In this document: piece by piece, positions 37,314 to 46,600 of the stretch
Layout: each line of letters starts with the position of its first letter
How positions within the stretch are numbered: position 1 is the first letter of the stretch
Source of the DNA: Gemmatimonadota bacterium
Lineage (GTDB): Bacteria > Gemmatimonadota > Gemmatimonadetes > Palauibacterales > KS3-K002
NCBI GenBank assembly: GCA_020350785.1
Contig: CP070722.1
Span: 1,618,432-1,668,610, forward strand
Direction of reading: 5' to 3'
DNA: 50,179 bases
Translations under genes and position numbers: made by a program
The notes under the pieces: model-generated
The model's input: only the letters and a program-made list of their open reading frames with translations
What the model was told of the DNA's origin: nothing
Databases searched by the model: none

Positions 37314-38222
37314 ATGGGAGGGGAGGGGCTGGCCAGCTCCGAGTCCGGCACCTCTCGGGGGGAAGTGAGCCAGACCTGGCAGACTGCGCGTCGAGTGATC
37401 GGTCTGTCGAGTCCGGTGGTGATGGGGATTCTGAACATCACGCCGGATTCTTTTTCGGACGGCGGACGCTATCACAGCGGCGAAGATGCGCTGCGACGGC
37501 TGAACGAGCTTGCATCCGAAGGGGCGGACGTCATCGACGTCGGCGGAGAATCGACTCGGCCGGGGGCCCTTGCGGTTAGCGAGGAAGAGGAGGTGGGTCG
37601 TGTTCTGCCCGTCATCGAGGCAGCGGCAAAGGAGAGCGATCTAGCGCTTTCCATCGACACGACCAAAGTCGCGGTGGCCCGAGCGGCGCTGAACGCGGGG
37701 GCTGAGATCGTCAATGATATCTCAGGGCTGCGCTTCGATCCTGAGATTGCCGTGCTCGCTGCGCGGACGGGTGCCGGCCTGGTGCTGATGCACATCCGCG
37801 GACGACCGCGCACCATGCAGCAGGACATACACTACGATGATCTGCTGGGTGAGATTGTCGCGGAGCTTGGCGAATCGGTGTCGGGGGCGCTGGCAGCCGG
37901 CTGCAATCGGGCTCAGCTGGTGGTCGACCCGGGGATCGGCTTTGGCAAGACGGCGGAACAGAACCTGGTGTTGATCAACGAGCTGGGGCGAATCGGCGCG
38001 CTGGGTTATCCGGTGCTCGTGGGCCCCTCTCGCAAGTCGTTCATAGGTAAAACGTTGGGACTCGAGGTAGGGGAGCGTCTGGAGCCGACGGTAGCGGCGT
38101 GTGTGGTCGCGCTGTTGCGAGGAGCTCGCATCTTCAGGGTCCATGACGTGAGGCCGGTACGACGGGCGCTGGACATGGCGGAAGCGATTATCCGGCAGGT
38201 GGGCGTTGGAAATCCTGTTTGA
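37314..38222 (+). CDS. folP: Dihydropteroate synthase
   Basis: 302 residues, starting two bases after the ftsH stop. Motifs: VMGILNITPDSFSDGGRY (pterin site start), ADVIDVGGESTRPGA, LSIDTTKVAVARAAL, EIVNDISGLRFDP, LMHIRGRPRTMQ, VVDPGIGFGKT and LVGPSRKSFIG. It joins p-aminobenzoate to the pterin in folate synthesis and is the sulfonamide target. About 36 N-terminal residues precede the core and look unstructured. The end overlaps cdaA by 17 bases, so expression is probably coupled. Confidence 0.96.
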   Translation: MGGEGLASSESGTSRGEVSQTWQTARRVIGLSSPVVMGILNITPDSFSDGGRYHSGEDALRRLNELASEGADVIDVGGESTRPGALAVSEEEEVGRVLPVIEAAAKESDLALSIDTTKVAVARAALNAGAEIVNDISGLRFDPEIAVLAARTGAGLVLMHIRGRPRTMQQDIHYDDLLGEIVAELGESVSGALAAGCNRAQLVVDPGIGFGKTAEQNLVLINELGRIGALGYPVLVGPSRKSFIGKTLGLEVGERLEPTVAACVVALLRGARIFRVHDVRPVRRALDMAEAIIRQVGVGNPV

Positions 38223-39069
38223 GCGCATCAGCTTTCTGAGACCCGGGTTTTGGGATCTCGTCCAGATCGCCGTGGTGGCGTACATCTTCTACCGCCTCCT
38301 GCTAATCTGGGCCGGCACGCGTGCCCTTCAGATGCTGTTGGGCCTCGTGTCACTGTTCGCCGTATATGCTCTAGCCGAAGTGCTGCAGCTCGAGCTCATC
38401 CGCTACCTGTTGGAGTTCGTCTTCACATACGGCGCGTTGGCCGCCATCATCGTGTTCCAGCCGGAGCTGCGTGCGGCGCTGACCATAATCGGTCAGAGCC
38501 GCTTTTGGCGACATTTAGCTCGTCCGGAGCAAACCTCTGAGACACTGCAGGTGCTGGTGCACGCGGCGGAGGTCCTTTCTCGCAAGCGTATCGGCGCCAT
38601 CATCGCCAGCGAGCGCGAGGTTGGTTTGGAGGAATACGCACGCAGGGGTCTTGCGGTGAACGCGCCGGTCTCTGCAGAGCTCATCGAGGCGATATTCACG
38701 CGCTACGGGCCGCTGCACGACGGGGCCGTGATCGTCAGCGGTGACGAGATCTTGGCCGCGCGCTGCATACTGCCGCTGACGCAGTTTCCGGTGACCGATC
38801 GGACCCTGGGGACGCGGCACCGGGCGGCGATCGGCCTTTCAGAGGAGACAGACGCGGTGGTAGTGGTGGTGTCGGAGGAGACGGGGATCATCTCGTTGGC
38901 TCAGCGAGGGCGGCTGGAGCGCAACGTTTCGGCGGATCGGCTACGCGAGGCTTTGGGAGCCAGGCCCGCCAAGCGGGCACCGCCGGCGGCAGCCAAAGCG
39001 GCGTCAGCCGCGAGTTCGCCGCCGCCGGCCGAGCTGAGGCTCGTTGACAGACGCACCCCGTCGCCCTAG
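38206..39069 (+). CDS. cdaA: Diadenylate cyclase CdaA (c-di-AMP synthase)
   Basis: 287 residues from TTG 38206, inside the end of folP. Three transmembrane helices cover about 15-90 (QIAVVAYIFYRLLLIW, ALQMLLGLVSLFAVYALA, LLEFVFTYGALAAIIVF). The DisA_N domain follows with GPLHDGAVI (Asp172-Gly173-Ala174) and GTRHRAA (Arg204-His205-Arg206), the two catalytic motifs. It makes c-di-AMP from two ATP at the membrane. The C-terminal 40 residues are Ala/Pro-rich and probably disordered. The folP-cdaA pairing is common in Gram-negative c-di-AMP producers. No phosphodiesterase is seen in the window. Confidence 0.95.
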   Translation: MEILFERISFLRPGFWDLVQIAVVAYIFYRLLLIWAGTRALQMLLGLVSLFAVYALAEVLQLELIRYLLEFVFTYGALAAIIVFQPELRAALTIIGQSRFWRHLARPEQTSETLQVLVHAAEVLSRKRIGAIIASEREVGLEEYARRGLAVNAPVSAELIEAIFTRYGPLHDGAVIVSGDEILAARCILPLTQFPVTDRTLGTRHRAAIGLSEETDAVVVVVSEETGIISLAQRGRLERNVSADRLREALGARPAKRAPPAAAKAASAASSPPPAELRLVDRRTPSP

Positions 39070-39135
39070 TCTTTTTTGCAGGCAGCCGTCAGCCAGAAAC
39101 GGGTCTACAGTTTCCCAGCAACAGCGAGGTTCCCC

Positions 39136-39783
39136 TTGCAAGCTGAAGCCCAGTACGCTCTGCTCGAGCTATTCAGGGACGGCGGTATCATGATGTATTT
39201 CTTGGTGCTGGCTTCGTTGCTGGCGCTGGGAGTGATTATCGCCAAGGCCTATATCTTGTTCATCGCGCACCGGGAGAGCAAGCGCCTGCTGCTGCTGATC
39301 AAGGGGCGGACCCGGGAGGACTCGGACCTGGACTCGACGATCGAGCTTGCCGAGGAGACGCAGGGCCCCGTAGCGGCGATCGTATCCTCGGGGCTGCGGC
39401 GCGTACGTGAACGTGGGCACAGCGACAAGGACATCGAGAAGGCGATTAACACGACGGGATCCATCGAGTTGGGCTTTCTCGAGCGCGGGCTGGTATTGCT
39501 GGCGACGGTGGCGAACGTGGCCCCGATGATGGGGTTTCTGGGCACCGTGGCGGGGATGATCTCGGCGTTCGGCGCCGTTGCCGATGCGGGCCAGATCGAA
39601 GCCTCCCTCGTCGCCGGCGGCATCAAAGTGGCTCTGATCACGACGGCCACCGGCCTGACGATCGCGATTCCGGTGAACATCGCCTATAACTTCTTCGTGA
39701 CTCGAATCGATCGGCTGATCCTGGATATGGAGCGGGGCGCAGAGAAGGTGTTGGAGCTGGCCCCGCCTTCGCCGGTGAAGTGA
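39136..39783 (+). CDS. exbB: MotA/TolQ/ExbB proton-channel protein
   Basis: About 215 residues from TTG 39136, which has GCGAGG a few bases upstream; a TTG at 39076 in the same frame would add 20 residues. Three transmembrane helices are seen (MMYFLVLASLLALGVIIAKA; then LVLLATVANVAPMMGFLGTV; then ALITTATGLTIAIPVNIAYN), the last two carrying the ExbB/TolQ pore signature. With the two ExbD proteins it forms the proton channel that energises TonB. Genes for ExbD, ExbD and TonB follow with gaps of 5-18 bases, so this is one operon. Confidence 0.94.
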   Translation: MQAEAQYALLELFRDGGIMMYFLVLASLLALGVIIAKAYILFIAHRESKRLLLLIKGRTREDSDLDSTIELAEETQGPVAAIVSSGLRRVRERGHSDKDIEKAINTTGSIELGFLERGLVLLATVANVAPMMGFLGTVAGMISAFGAVADAGQIEASLVAGGIKVALITTATGLTIAIPVNIAYNFFVTRIDRLILDMERGAEKVLELAPPSPVK

Positions 39784-39801
39784 GCGGCTAGGAGCGAACT
39801 C

Positions 39802-40227
39802 ATGGCGCTACTTGAGAGAAAAAGTAAGGTCAGCGACGAAATCCCCACGGCCTCGATGGCGGATATCGCGTTCCTGCTCCTCATCTTCTTCCTGACGACG
39901 ACGGTTTTCGAAGAGGAGAAGGGCCTCCCGATCGTGCTGCCGGAGGCGTCGGCCGAAGAGGTGCAGGTGTCGCAGAGGAACATCATCCACTTCCTGATCA
40001 ACGAGGACGGGTCTGTCGTCATCAGGCGCGGTGAGAGCACTGCCGAGCAGGTGGTGGCCTACAGCGAGATCGAGGGGATCATGCGGCAAGAGATCGCCAA
40101 CAACCCCGAGATCATCGCGGCGGTGAAGACGGCCCCGGAGGCGCCCTACCGTCACATGATCAACGTGCTGGACGAGCTGCAATCGGCGGCGGCGCAGCGT
40201 ATCTCCTTGCAGCTCTGGGAGAGGTGA
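39802..40227 (+). CDS. exbD: ExbD/TolR-like protein, first copy
   Basis: 141 residues. Short cytoplasmic start, then SEIPTASMADIAFLLLIFFL-type helix (here DEIPTASMADIAFLLLIFFL) with the essential Asp in SMADIAF, which carries protons. A periplasmic domain of ExbD fold follows (HFLINEDGSVVIRRGES, EIIAAVKTAPEAPYRHMINV). It pairs with ExbB. A second, different ExbD gene follows after five bases; the two share the N-terminal helix but diverge in the periplasmic part. Confidence 0.94.
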   Translation: MALLERKSKVSDEIPTASMADIAFLLLIFFLTTTVFEEEKGLPIVLPEASAEEVQVSQRNIIHFLINEDGSVVIRRGESTAEQVVAYSEIEGIMRQEIANNPEIIAAVKTAPEAPYRHMINVLDELQSAAAQRISLQLWER

Positions 40228-40232
40228 GGTAA

Positions 40233-40682
40233 ATGGCCAAGAAGAGCGGTGGTTTTGAGCGCAAGTCGAAGGCGGCGAGTGAGATACCCACGGCCTCGAT
40301 GGCAGATATCGCCTTCCTTCTGCTCATCTTCTTCATGGTGTCCACGACTTTCCGGCGCGAGCAGCCGCGACACCTCGCGTTCCCGAAAGCCGAGGCGACC
40401 CAGAAGATGGACGAGAAGCGCAAGAACATTTTGCACCTGTGGCTCGAACCCGATGGGCTGGTGTATATTAATGATAGACTGGTCCCAATGGACTTGGTGG
40501 CGGAGACCGTGCTGCCGCTCTATCGGGAGAGCGACCGGCAGTTACTCGTGGCGATCCGCGGTGACCGGGACGTTCCGTACCGCTTCATCAACGCCGTGAC
40601 GGAGCAGCTGCGCCAGGCGAACGCGGTTCGTGTGTTCTTTCACACGGACCTCGAGAGTCGAGTGACTCGCGCGAGGAGGTAA
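40233..40682 (+). CDS. exbD2: ExbD/TolR-like protein, second copy
   Basis: 149 residues. The same helix (SEIPTASMADIAFLLLIFFM) with the conserved Asp is preceded by a slightly longer basic start. The periplasmic domain differs from the first copy (HLWLEPDGLVYINDRLVPMD, LLVAIRGDRDVPYRFINAV). Tandem, diverged ExbD genes after one ExbB are frequent in Bacteroidota and Gemmatimonadota and probably form a mixed channel. The TonB gene follows after six bases. Confidence 0.94.
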   Translation: MAKKSGGFERKSKAASEIPTASMADIAFLLLIFFMVSTTFRREQPRHLAFPKAEATQKMDEKRKNILHLWLEPDGLVYINDRLVPMDLVAETVLPLYRESDRQLLVAIRGDRDVPYRFINAVTEQLRQANAVRVFFHTDLESRVTRARR

Positions 40683-40688
40683 GAGGCT

Positions 40689-41378
40689 ATGGTAAACGAG
40701 ATGGGCGCTGGCAGGGGACAGCAGGGGGCGTTTCGCCTGACCGCCAACGACGTGTTCAAGAAGACGGCCGGCCCCTGGCTGTGGGGCGGAGTCATGCTGG
40801 CCACGGTTTTCCACTTCGGTTTGTTCGCTTTCTTCCCCGAGCTGAGGGCATCAGATGTCAGTTTCGGGGTGAGCGAGTTCGAGGCAATCGAGCTGCCGCC
40901 CGAGGTCGAAATCCCGCCACCCCCCGAGCAGATCTCCCGGCCAGCGGTTCCGGTGGTCTCTACGACGGCGCTGGAGGAGGACATCACGATCGCGCCGACG
41001 ACTTTCGAGGAGAACCCGGTCGAGAATCTGCCACCGCCGCCCAGCGATGCGAGCCGGCTGGGCGATCAGCCCGTCTTCACACCCTATACGGTAAAGCCGG
41101 AAATCAAGGACCGGCGCACGGCCCTGCGAATCGTCGAGGGCAACTACCCGAAGTTGCTCAAGGACGCGGGTGTCGGCGGGACGGTGAACGTCTGGGTGTT
41201 CATCGACACGAACGGCATCGTGAAGAACGCACAGGTTCAAAAGGGCTCGGGAAATAGGGGCCTTGATGAGGCAGCCCTGAAGTCGGCCCGTGAGTTTGTG
41301 TTCACACCGGCCCTGAACAGGGACAAACGAGTACCCGTCTGGGTGTCTATTCCGATTACTTTCTCCGTAAAGGGATAG
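40689..41378 (+). CDS. tonB: TonB energy transducer
   Basis: 229 residues. One N-terminal transmembrane helix (about 37-54, GGVMLATVFHFGLFAFF), then a Pro/Glu-rich spacer (LPPEVEIPPPPEQISRP, NLPPPPSD) that spans the periplasm. The C-terminal TonB domain (about 145-229) has GNYPKLLKDAGVGGTVNVW, FIDTNGIVKNAQV, GLDEAALKSAREFVFTPALN and VWVSIPITFSV. It passes proton-motive energy from ExbB/ExbD to outer-membrane receptors. No TonB-dependent receptor is encoded in the window. A strong hairpin ends the operon. Confidence 0.94.
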   Translation: MVNEMGAGRGQQGAFRLTANDVFKKTAGPWLWGGVMLATVFHFGLFAFFPELRASDVSFGVSEFEAIELPPEVEIPPPPEQISRPAVPVVSTTALEEDITIAPTTFEENPVENLPPPPSDASRLGDQPVFTPYTVKPEIKDRRTALRIVEGNYPKLLKDAGVGGTVNVWVFIDTNGIVKNAQVQKGSGNRGLDEAALKSAREFVFTPALNRDKRVPVWVSIPITFSVKG

Positions 41379-41402
41379 GTCGACCGACCTCGACTCGACG
41401 AG

Positions 41403-41440
41403 AGGGGCCCGGCCATCGCCGAGAGCGATGCCGGGCCCCT
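41403..41440 (+). terminator. Strong hairpin terminator after tonB
   Basis: AGGGGCCCGGCCATCGC (41403-41419) pairs with GCGATGCCGGGCCCCT (41425-41440) with one bulged base and a five-base loop, giving about 16 bp. TCGCTTATGT follows, a weak T-rich tail. It closes the tilS-to-tonB gene series. Confidence 0.75.
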
Positions 41441-41492
41441 TCGCTTATGTCGGGTTGCTCCGGGTAGGCGCGGCGGGTAAGTTTCGCCGGTT

Positions 41493-42188
41493 ATGTACTT
41501 TGAGCGACTGAAGCTCGCCCTGCCCGCGGTCCGCGAGCGTATCGACCGGGCATGCCGACGCGTCGGTCGCGCGGGCGCGGAAGCGGTAGTCATCGTGGCG
41601 GTGACCAAGGGGCATTCGCTCGAGGCGCTGCGTGCCGCCGCTGAAGTGGGCCTGGAGACGATCGGCGAGAACCGGGTTCAGGAGGCGAGACAGAAGTACG
41701 AAGCCGCTGGCGACCTGGGTTTGCGCTGGCACCTGGTTGGCCATCTGCAACGGAACAAGGTGCGCCAGGCGTTGAAGATATTCGAGTTGATCCACTCGGT
41801 GGACTCGCTGCGGTTGGGGCTGGCCATCGACCGCGAGGCCGCGAAGCTTGGCCGGCGCGCGGCGGTCCTTGTGCAGGTCAACGCTTCGGGCGAGGGCGCG
41901 AAGTATGGGCTTCCTGTGGACGAAGCCTTGTCGGTCGCGAGCGGTCTCTGCGAGATGGACAACCTCCGGGTCGTTGGTGTGATGACGATGGCGCCCTTTG
42001 TCAGCGATGAGGAGATCCTGCGGAGGACGTTTCGGCGAACGCGTCGACTCTATGACGAGTGTCGGGAGCATCTGGTGAAGTTCGAGGCCCGGCACTTATC
42101 GATGGGTATGACGAATGACTTCGAGATTGCCGTAGAGGAGGGCAGCACGATGCTGCGGCTCGGCACGGTGCTGTTCGGGGAGCGGTGA
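41493..42188 (+). CDS. yggS: YggS/PLPBP-family PLP homeostasis protein
   Basis: 231 residues. The PLP-binding Lys lies in IVAVTKGHS (about residue 38). GLETIGENRVQEARQKYE, WHLVGHLQRNKVRQAL, LIHSVDSLRLG, VLVQVNASGEGAKYGL and LSMGMTNDFEIAVEEGSTMLRLG complete the family pattern. It is a monomeric alanine-racemase-like barrel that balances free pyridoxal phosphate, without known catalysis. No clear ribosome binding site precedes the ATG. It starts the run to divIVA, as in many bacteria. Confidence 0.95.
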   Translation: MYFERLKLALPAVRERIDRACRRVGRAGAEAVVIVAVTKGHSLEALRAAAEVGLETIGENRVQEARQKYEAAGDLGLRWHLVGHLQRNKVRQALKIFELIHSVDSLRLGLAIDREAAKLGRRAAVLVQVNASGEGAKYGLPVDEALSVASGLCEMDNLRVVGVMTMAPFVSDEEILRRTFRRTRRLYDECREHLVKFEARHLSMGMTNDFEIAVEEGSTMLRLGTVLFGER

Positions 42189-42190
42189 CG

Positions 42191-42763
42191 ATGATAGACC
42201 TGACGCCACTCGATGTTCGCAAGAAGAAGGGCGACTTCAGGCGCGTGGTTCGAGGCTACGATCCGGAGTTGGTCGATGACTTTCTGGATATGGTCGCCGA
42301 GCGACTTGAGGAGCTCGTCAAACAGAATGTAGCCCTAACCGAGCGAGCGGAGCATCTGCAAGAGCAGGTCGCATCCTATCGCGAGCGAGAGAGGGCGCTT
42401 AACGAGGCCTTGGTCACCGCGCAGCAGCTGCGATCCGAGGCGCAGGCGCAGGCCGACCGGGAGGCAGAGCTGGTGAGGCGTGAGGCGCAAAGCCAGGCGG
42501 AGCGCATTATCGAAGAGGGCCAGCGTTCTTTTCGTGAGATCGCCCGCGAGATCGAGGCGCTGCAGACGCGGCGTCATCAGTTTGCCAGGGCCTTCCGCAC
42601 GCTTCTAGAGAGGTATATCGCGGAGCTAGAGGTCGAGGAGTCCAGACCTGGGGAAAGTGCGAGACCGCGAACCACGGGTCCGGCGGCCCCTTCCTCGTCG
42701 GAGGGCGAGCAGTGGCTTTCGTCGCTTGCCAGAGATCCCGATCAGGGAGATGAGCCCGGGTGA
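42191..42763 (+). CDS. divIVA: DivIVA-domain coiled-coil protein
   Basis: 190 residues from ATG 42191 (GGGGAG eight bases upstream; GTG 42185 is in frame and overlaps the yggS stop). The N-terminal DivIVA membrane-binding domain (IDLTPLDVRKKKGDFRRVV, GYDPELVDDFLDMVAERLEE) is followed by a long coiled coil (about 35-140, rich in Glu, Arg, Ala, Gln) and a Pro/Ser-rich tail. In Gram-positives it recruits division and polar-growth proteins to curved membrane; in this Gram-negative setting its role is unknown. It overlaps the next gene by four bases. Confidence 0.92.
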   Translation: MIDLTPLDVRKKKGDFRRVVRGYDPELVDDFLDMVAERLEELVKQNVALTERAEHLQEQVASYRERERALNEALVTAQQLRSEAQAQADREAELVRREAQSQAERIIEEGQRSFREIAREIEALQTRRHQFARAFRTLLERYIAELEVEESRPGESARPRTTGPAAPSSSEGEQWLSSLARDPDQGDEPG

Positions 42764-43599
42764 CGCAGGGGGGTGCAGAGGGACTGTTGGGCCGCGTACG
42801 GGCCGCCGCCGAGACGATCCGGTCACGCAGCGGCCTGCGGCCGCGCGTGGCCATAATTCTGGGCACCGGCCTAGGCGGCCTGGTCGCCGAGATTGAGGCG
42901 GAGGCGGTAATCCCATATGAGGAGATTCCCGGCTTCTCCGTGCCCACGGTGGAGAGTCACAGTGGCCGCTTGCTATTGGGCCGATTGTCCGGTCAGCCGG
43001 TAGTTGCGCTGCAGGGCCGTTTCCATCGCTACGAGGGCTACTCTCTGCAGCAGGTCACGTTCCCGGTGCGAGTGATGCGCGAGCTGGGTGCGGATATCCT
43101 GATCGTGTCCAATGCCTGCGGAGGAATGAACCCGATGTGGGACGTCGGCGATCTCATGCTGATCGCCGACCACATCAACCTGATCGGTGACAACCCGTTG
43201 ATCGGCCCCAACCCGGACGAGTTGGGCCCGCGGTTCCCGGATATGTCGGAACCGTACGATCTGGAGCTGCAGCGTTTGGCCGCCGAGGTTGCCACACGAG
43301 AGCGGTTGATTCTGCGGCGCGGTGTGTACGTGGCTGTCGCCGGGCCCAATCTCGAGACGCGGGCCGAGTACCGTTTCCTGAGGTTGATCGGCGCCGATGT
43401 GGTCGGAATGTCGACGGTGCCGGAGGTGATTGTGGCGCGGCATGCCGGGATGCGCGTGCTTGGGGTTTCGATCATCACCGATAGCTGCCTGCCTGACGCG
43501 TTACGACCGGCGAGTGTGGAGGAGATCATCAGAGTGGCGGGTGAGGCGGAACCGAGACTGACGACGTTGATAAAGGAGGTCGTGGCCCGCTTGGGCTAG
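42760..43599 (+). CDS. punA: Purine nucleoside phosphorylase (class I, trimeric type)
   Basis: 279 residues from GTG 42760, overlapping the divIVA stop (GTGA). Motifs: AIILGTGLGGLVAEIE (phosphate loop), PGFSVPTVESHSGRLLLGR, GRFHRYEGYS, VSNACGGMNP, LIADHINLIGDNPL, AVAGPNLETRAEYRFLRLIG and DVVGMSTVPEVIVARH. They define the PNP/MTAP family, of the guanosine/inosine type. It splits purine nucleosides with phosphate to base and ribose-1-phosphate, providing substrate for Hpt. Between DivIVA and IleS. Confidence 0.94.
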   Translation: MTQGGAEGLLGRVRAAAETIRSRSGLRPRVAIILGTGLGGLVAEIEAEAVIPYEEIPGFSVPTVESHSGRLLLGRLSGQPVVALQGRFHRYEGYSLQQVTFPVRVMRELGADILIVSNACGGMNPMWDVGDLMLIADHINLIGDNPLIGPNPDELGPRFPDMSEPYDLELQRLAAEVATRERLILRRGVYVAVAGPNLETRAEYRFLRLIGADVVGMSTVPEVIVARHAGMRVLGVSIITDSCLPDALRPASVEEIIRVAGEAEPRLTTLIKEVVARLG

Positions 43600-43608
43600 A
43601 GGTTGGAG

Positions 43609-46600
43609 ATGGTCCAGAAGCGATACCGCGAGATACCCGAGGATCCGACGGAGCTGGAGGAAGACGTCCTCGAGGCCTGGGAAAGGGAGGGGACATTCCT
43701 GCGCTCTCTGGAGGCGACGCGAGACGGCGAGCCCTTCGTGTTCTACGAGGGGCCGCCTACGGCGAACGGTCGCCCGGGTATTCATCACGTCTTCTCGCGG
43801 ACGATCAAGGACACCTTTTGCCGTTACCAGACGATGCTGGGGCGTTCGGTCACGCGCATTGCGGGGTGGGATACTCACGGGCTGCCCGTCGAGGTTGAAG
43901 CAGAGAAAGCATTGGGAATTTCGGGCAAGCCCGAGATCGAGAAGATCGGCGTGGAACGTTTCACGCAGGTCAGCCGGGAACACATCTTCACATACAAAGA
44001 GGACTGGGAAAAGCTCTCACAACGTATCGGGTTCTGGCTCGACTACTCTCGCGCCTACATCACGTGTTCGGCGGAGTACGTCGAAAGCGTGTGGTGGGCA
44101 TTGAAGCAGTTTCACGACAGAGGCCTGCTTTATCGAGGTCACAAAGTCGTCCCGTTCTGTCCGCGCTGTGGTACCGGTTTGTCGAGCCATGAGGTCGCGT
44201 TGGGTTACGAGGAGGTGAGCGAGCCGGCGGTAACGGTCAAGTTCCCGATCGAGGGCCGGCCGGGCGAGTTCCTTCTGGCGTGGACGACGACGCCCTGGAC
44301 ATTACCGGGCAATGTGGCGCTGGCTGTTAGTCCTATGGTGGCCTATGTGAAGGCTCGCCAGGATGGGGAGACCTTCTACGTGGCCGAGCGGCTGGCCGAG
44401 GACGTGCTGGGCGAGGGATTTACGGTGCTCGAGGTCATCCCCGGGGGCAAGCTAGCGGGCCTTCGCTACGAGCCGCCGTTTCCCTACCTGATGGATGCGG
44501 TTGGCCCGAGCGATGGCTGGTATGTCGCCACTGCGGATTTCGTCACTGCGGATGAGGGCACTGGCATCGTGCACACCGCGGTGATGTACGGTCAAGACGA
44601 CTATGATCTCGGGATGAGGCTCGGCTTGCCCGCCTACCATCTGGTGGATGAGGAAGGTCGTTTCACGCACGAGGTGAAACCTTGGGCGGGTATGTTCGTC
44701 AAGGATGCGGATCCCGGCATCATCGAGGCGTTGCGCGAATCGGGCCGTCTGCTGAGAGCTGAGGATCACGCCCACACGTACCCGTTCTGCTGGCGGTGTC
44801 AGACGCCGCTGCTGTACTACGCCCGCGATTCTTGGTACCTGCGCACTACGGCGGTGAAATCGGAGCTACTCGCGAACAACAATTCGGTGTCTTGGCATCC
44901 GCCGGAGATCGGTCGCGGCCGGATGGCGGAATGGCTGGAGAACAACGTTGACTGGGCGCTGTCGCGGGACCGCTATTGGGGGACGCCGCTTCCCGTCTGG
45001 GTTTGCGAGCAAGATGCGGCGCATGTCGAGGTCATCGGCAGCTACGCCGAGCTAGCGCAGCGGGCGGGCATCTCGATAGGGGATGGGTTCGATCCACACA
45101 AGCCGCATATCGACGCCGTGCGTTGGCAGTGTAGCGCCTGTGGCGGCGTGATGAAGCGGACGCCGGAAGTGATCGATGCCTGGTTCGATTCCGGCTCCAT
45201 GCCGTTTGCCCAGTGGCACTACCCGATGGAAAGCGAGGAGCGCTTCGGGCAGCAGTTCCCCGCCGACTTCATCGCTGAAGGAATCGACCAGACGCGGGGC
45301 TGGTTCTACTCGCTGCTGGCGATCTCCACAGTGCTTTTCGGGCGGGCGCCGTACAGGAGCGTCGTCGTAAACGATCTCGTGCTCGATGCCGAGGGCGTCA
45401 AGATGTCGAAGTCGCGGGGAAATGTGGTCGACCCCTGGGAAGCGATTCGCGAATTCGGGGCCGATGCGATCCGCCACTATCTGCTCTCGGTGAGCAACCC
45501 GTGGATCCCGAAGCGGCACGATCCCAAGGCCATAGCGGAAGTCAGGCGCAGATTCTTCGGCACGTTGCTGGCGACTTATCGTTTCTTCGAGATCTATGCG
45601 AACCTGGAGAACTGGTCGCCGGAGTCGCGGCCGCCGCTCAGCGGGCGACCTGCCTTGGATCGCTGGCTGCTGTCGAGGCTGGACGGATTGATCGAGTACT
45701 GTCGGGCGGAGCTGGGCGCCTACAACGTCACGCCCGCAGTGCGGCGGATCGGGGACTTTGTCGTCGATGATTTGTCGAACTGGTACGTCCGCCGTTCGCG
45801 GGCGCGTTTTTGGGGCACGCGATCGGCGAGCCGCGACACGATGGAGGCGGCGTTCGCGACACTGTGGGAAGCGCTGGTCGGCGTGTGCCGCCTACTGGCG
45901 CCGACCGCGCCTTTGGTCAGCGATTGGATCCACCGCGAGTTGCTGGGCGGGAGTTCGGTTCACGTCGAGCGGTATCCCCAGCCGGCGGGGTGCCGCGACG
46001 AGAGGCTGGAGGCCGAAATCGGGTTGGCCCGCCGGCTTGTCGGTCTGGGCCGAGCCGCCCGCGAGGTAGCGGGGATCCGAGTGCGGCAGCCCCTGCATCG
46101 ACTGCTGGCGTCGGGTGCCTCCGGCCAGCTAAAGGCGATGAGCGATGAGGTGCTGGAGCTCGTGCGCGAGGAACTCAATGTGCGGCGGATCTCGTTCATC
46201 GATGACGCCGCCGAGCTGGTCAGCTATCGCGCGGAAGCCAATTTCGCGGTCCTCGGCCCCCAATTCGGCTCTGACGCGCCGGCCGTCGCCGCGGCGCTGA
46301 GGCGGTTGGACAGCGAGCGGCTGGCGGCCTGGCGACTGGGAGGCGGGGAGTTGGTGGTGGAGCTGGAAGGCCGACGGTTGGAGGTGCCGGGGTCGGGGTT
46401 CTCGCTGGTCCAGGAGGCGCGAGAGGATCTGGTGGTGCAAGCCGAAGGCGGCCTGGTGGTGGCTCTGGACACGGCCCTGGACGAGGGACTTCGCCAGGAG
46501 GGGACGGCCCGGGAGCTGGTGAACCGAATCCAACGGTTGCGGCGCGAGGCCGGCCTGCAACTGGACGATCGGATCAGTTTGGGTATCTTTGGGGCTCCCG

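Noticed and set aside
43561-43608. T-box regulation of ileS
   Set aside because: ileS follows punA after nine bases, leaving no leader for a T-box.
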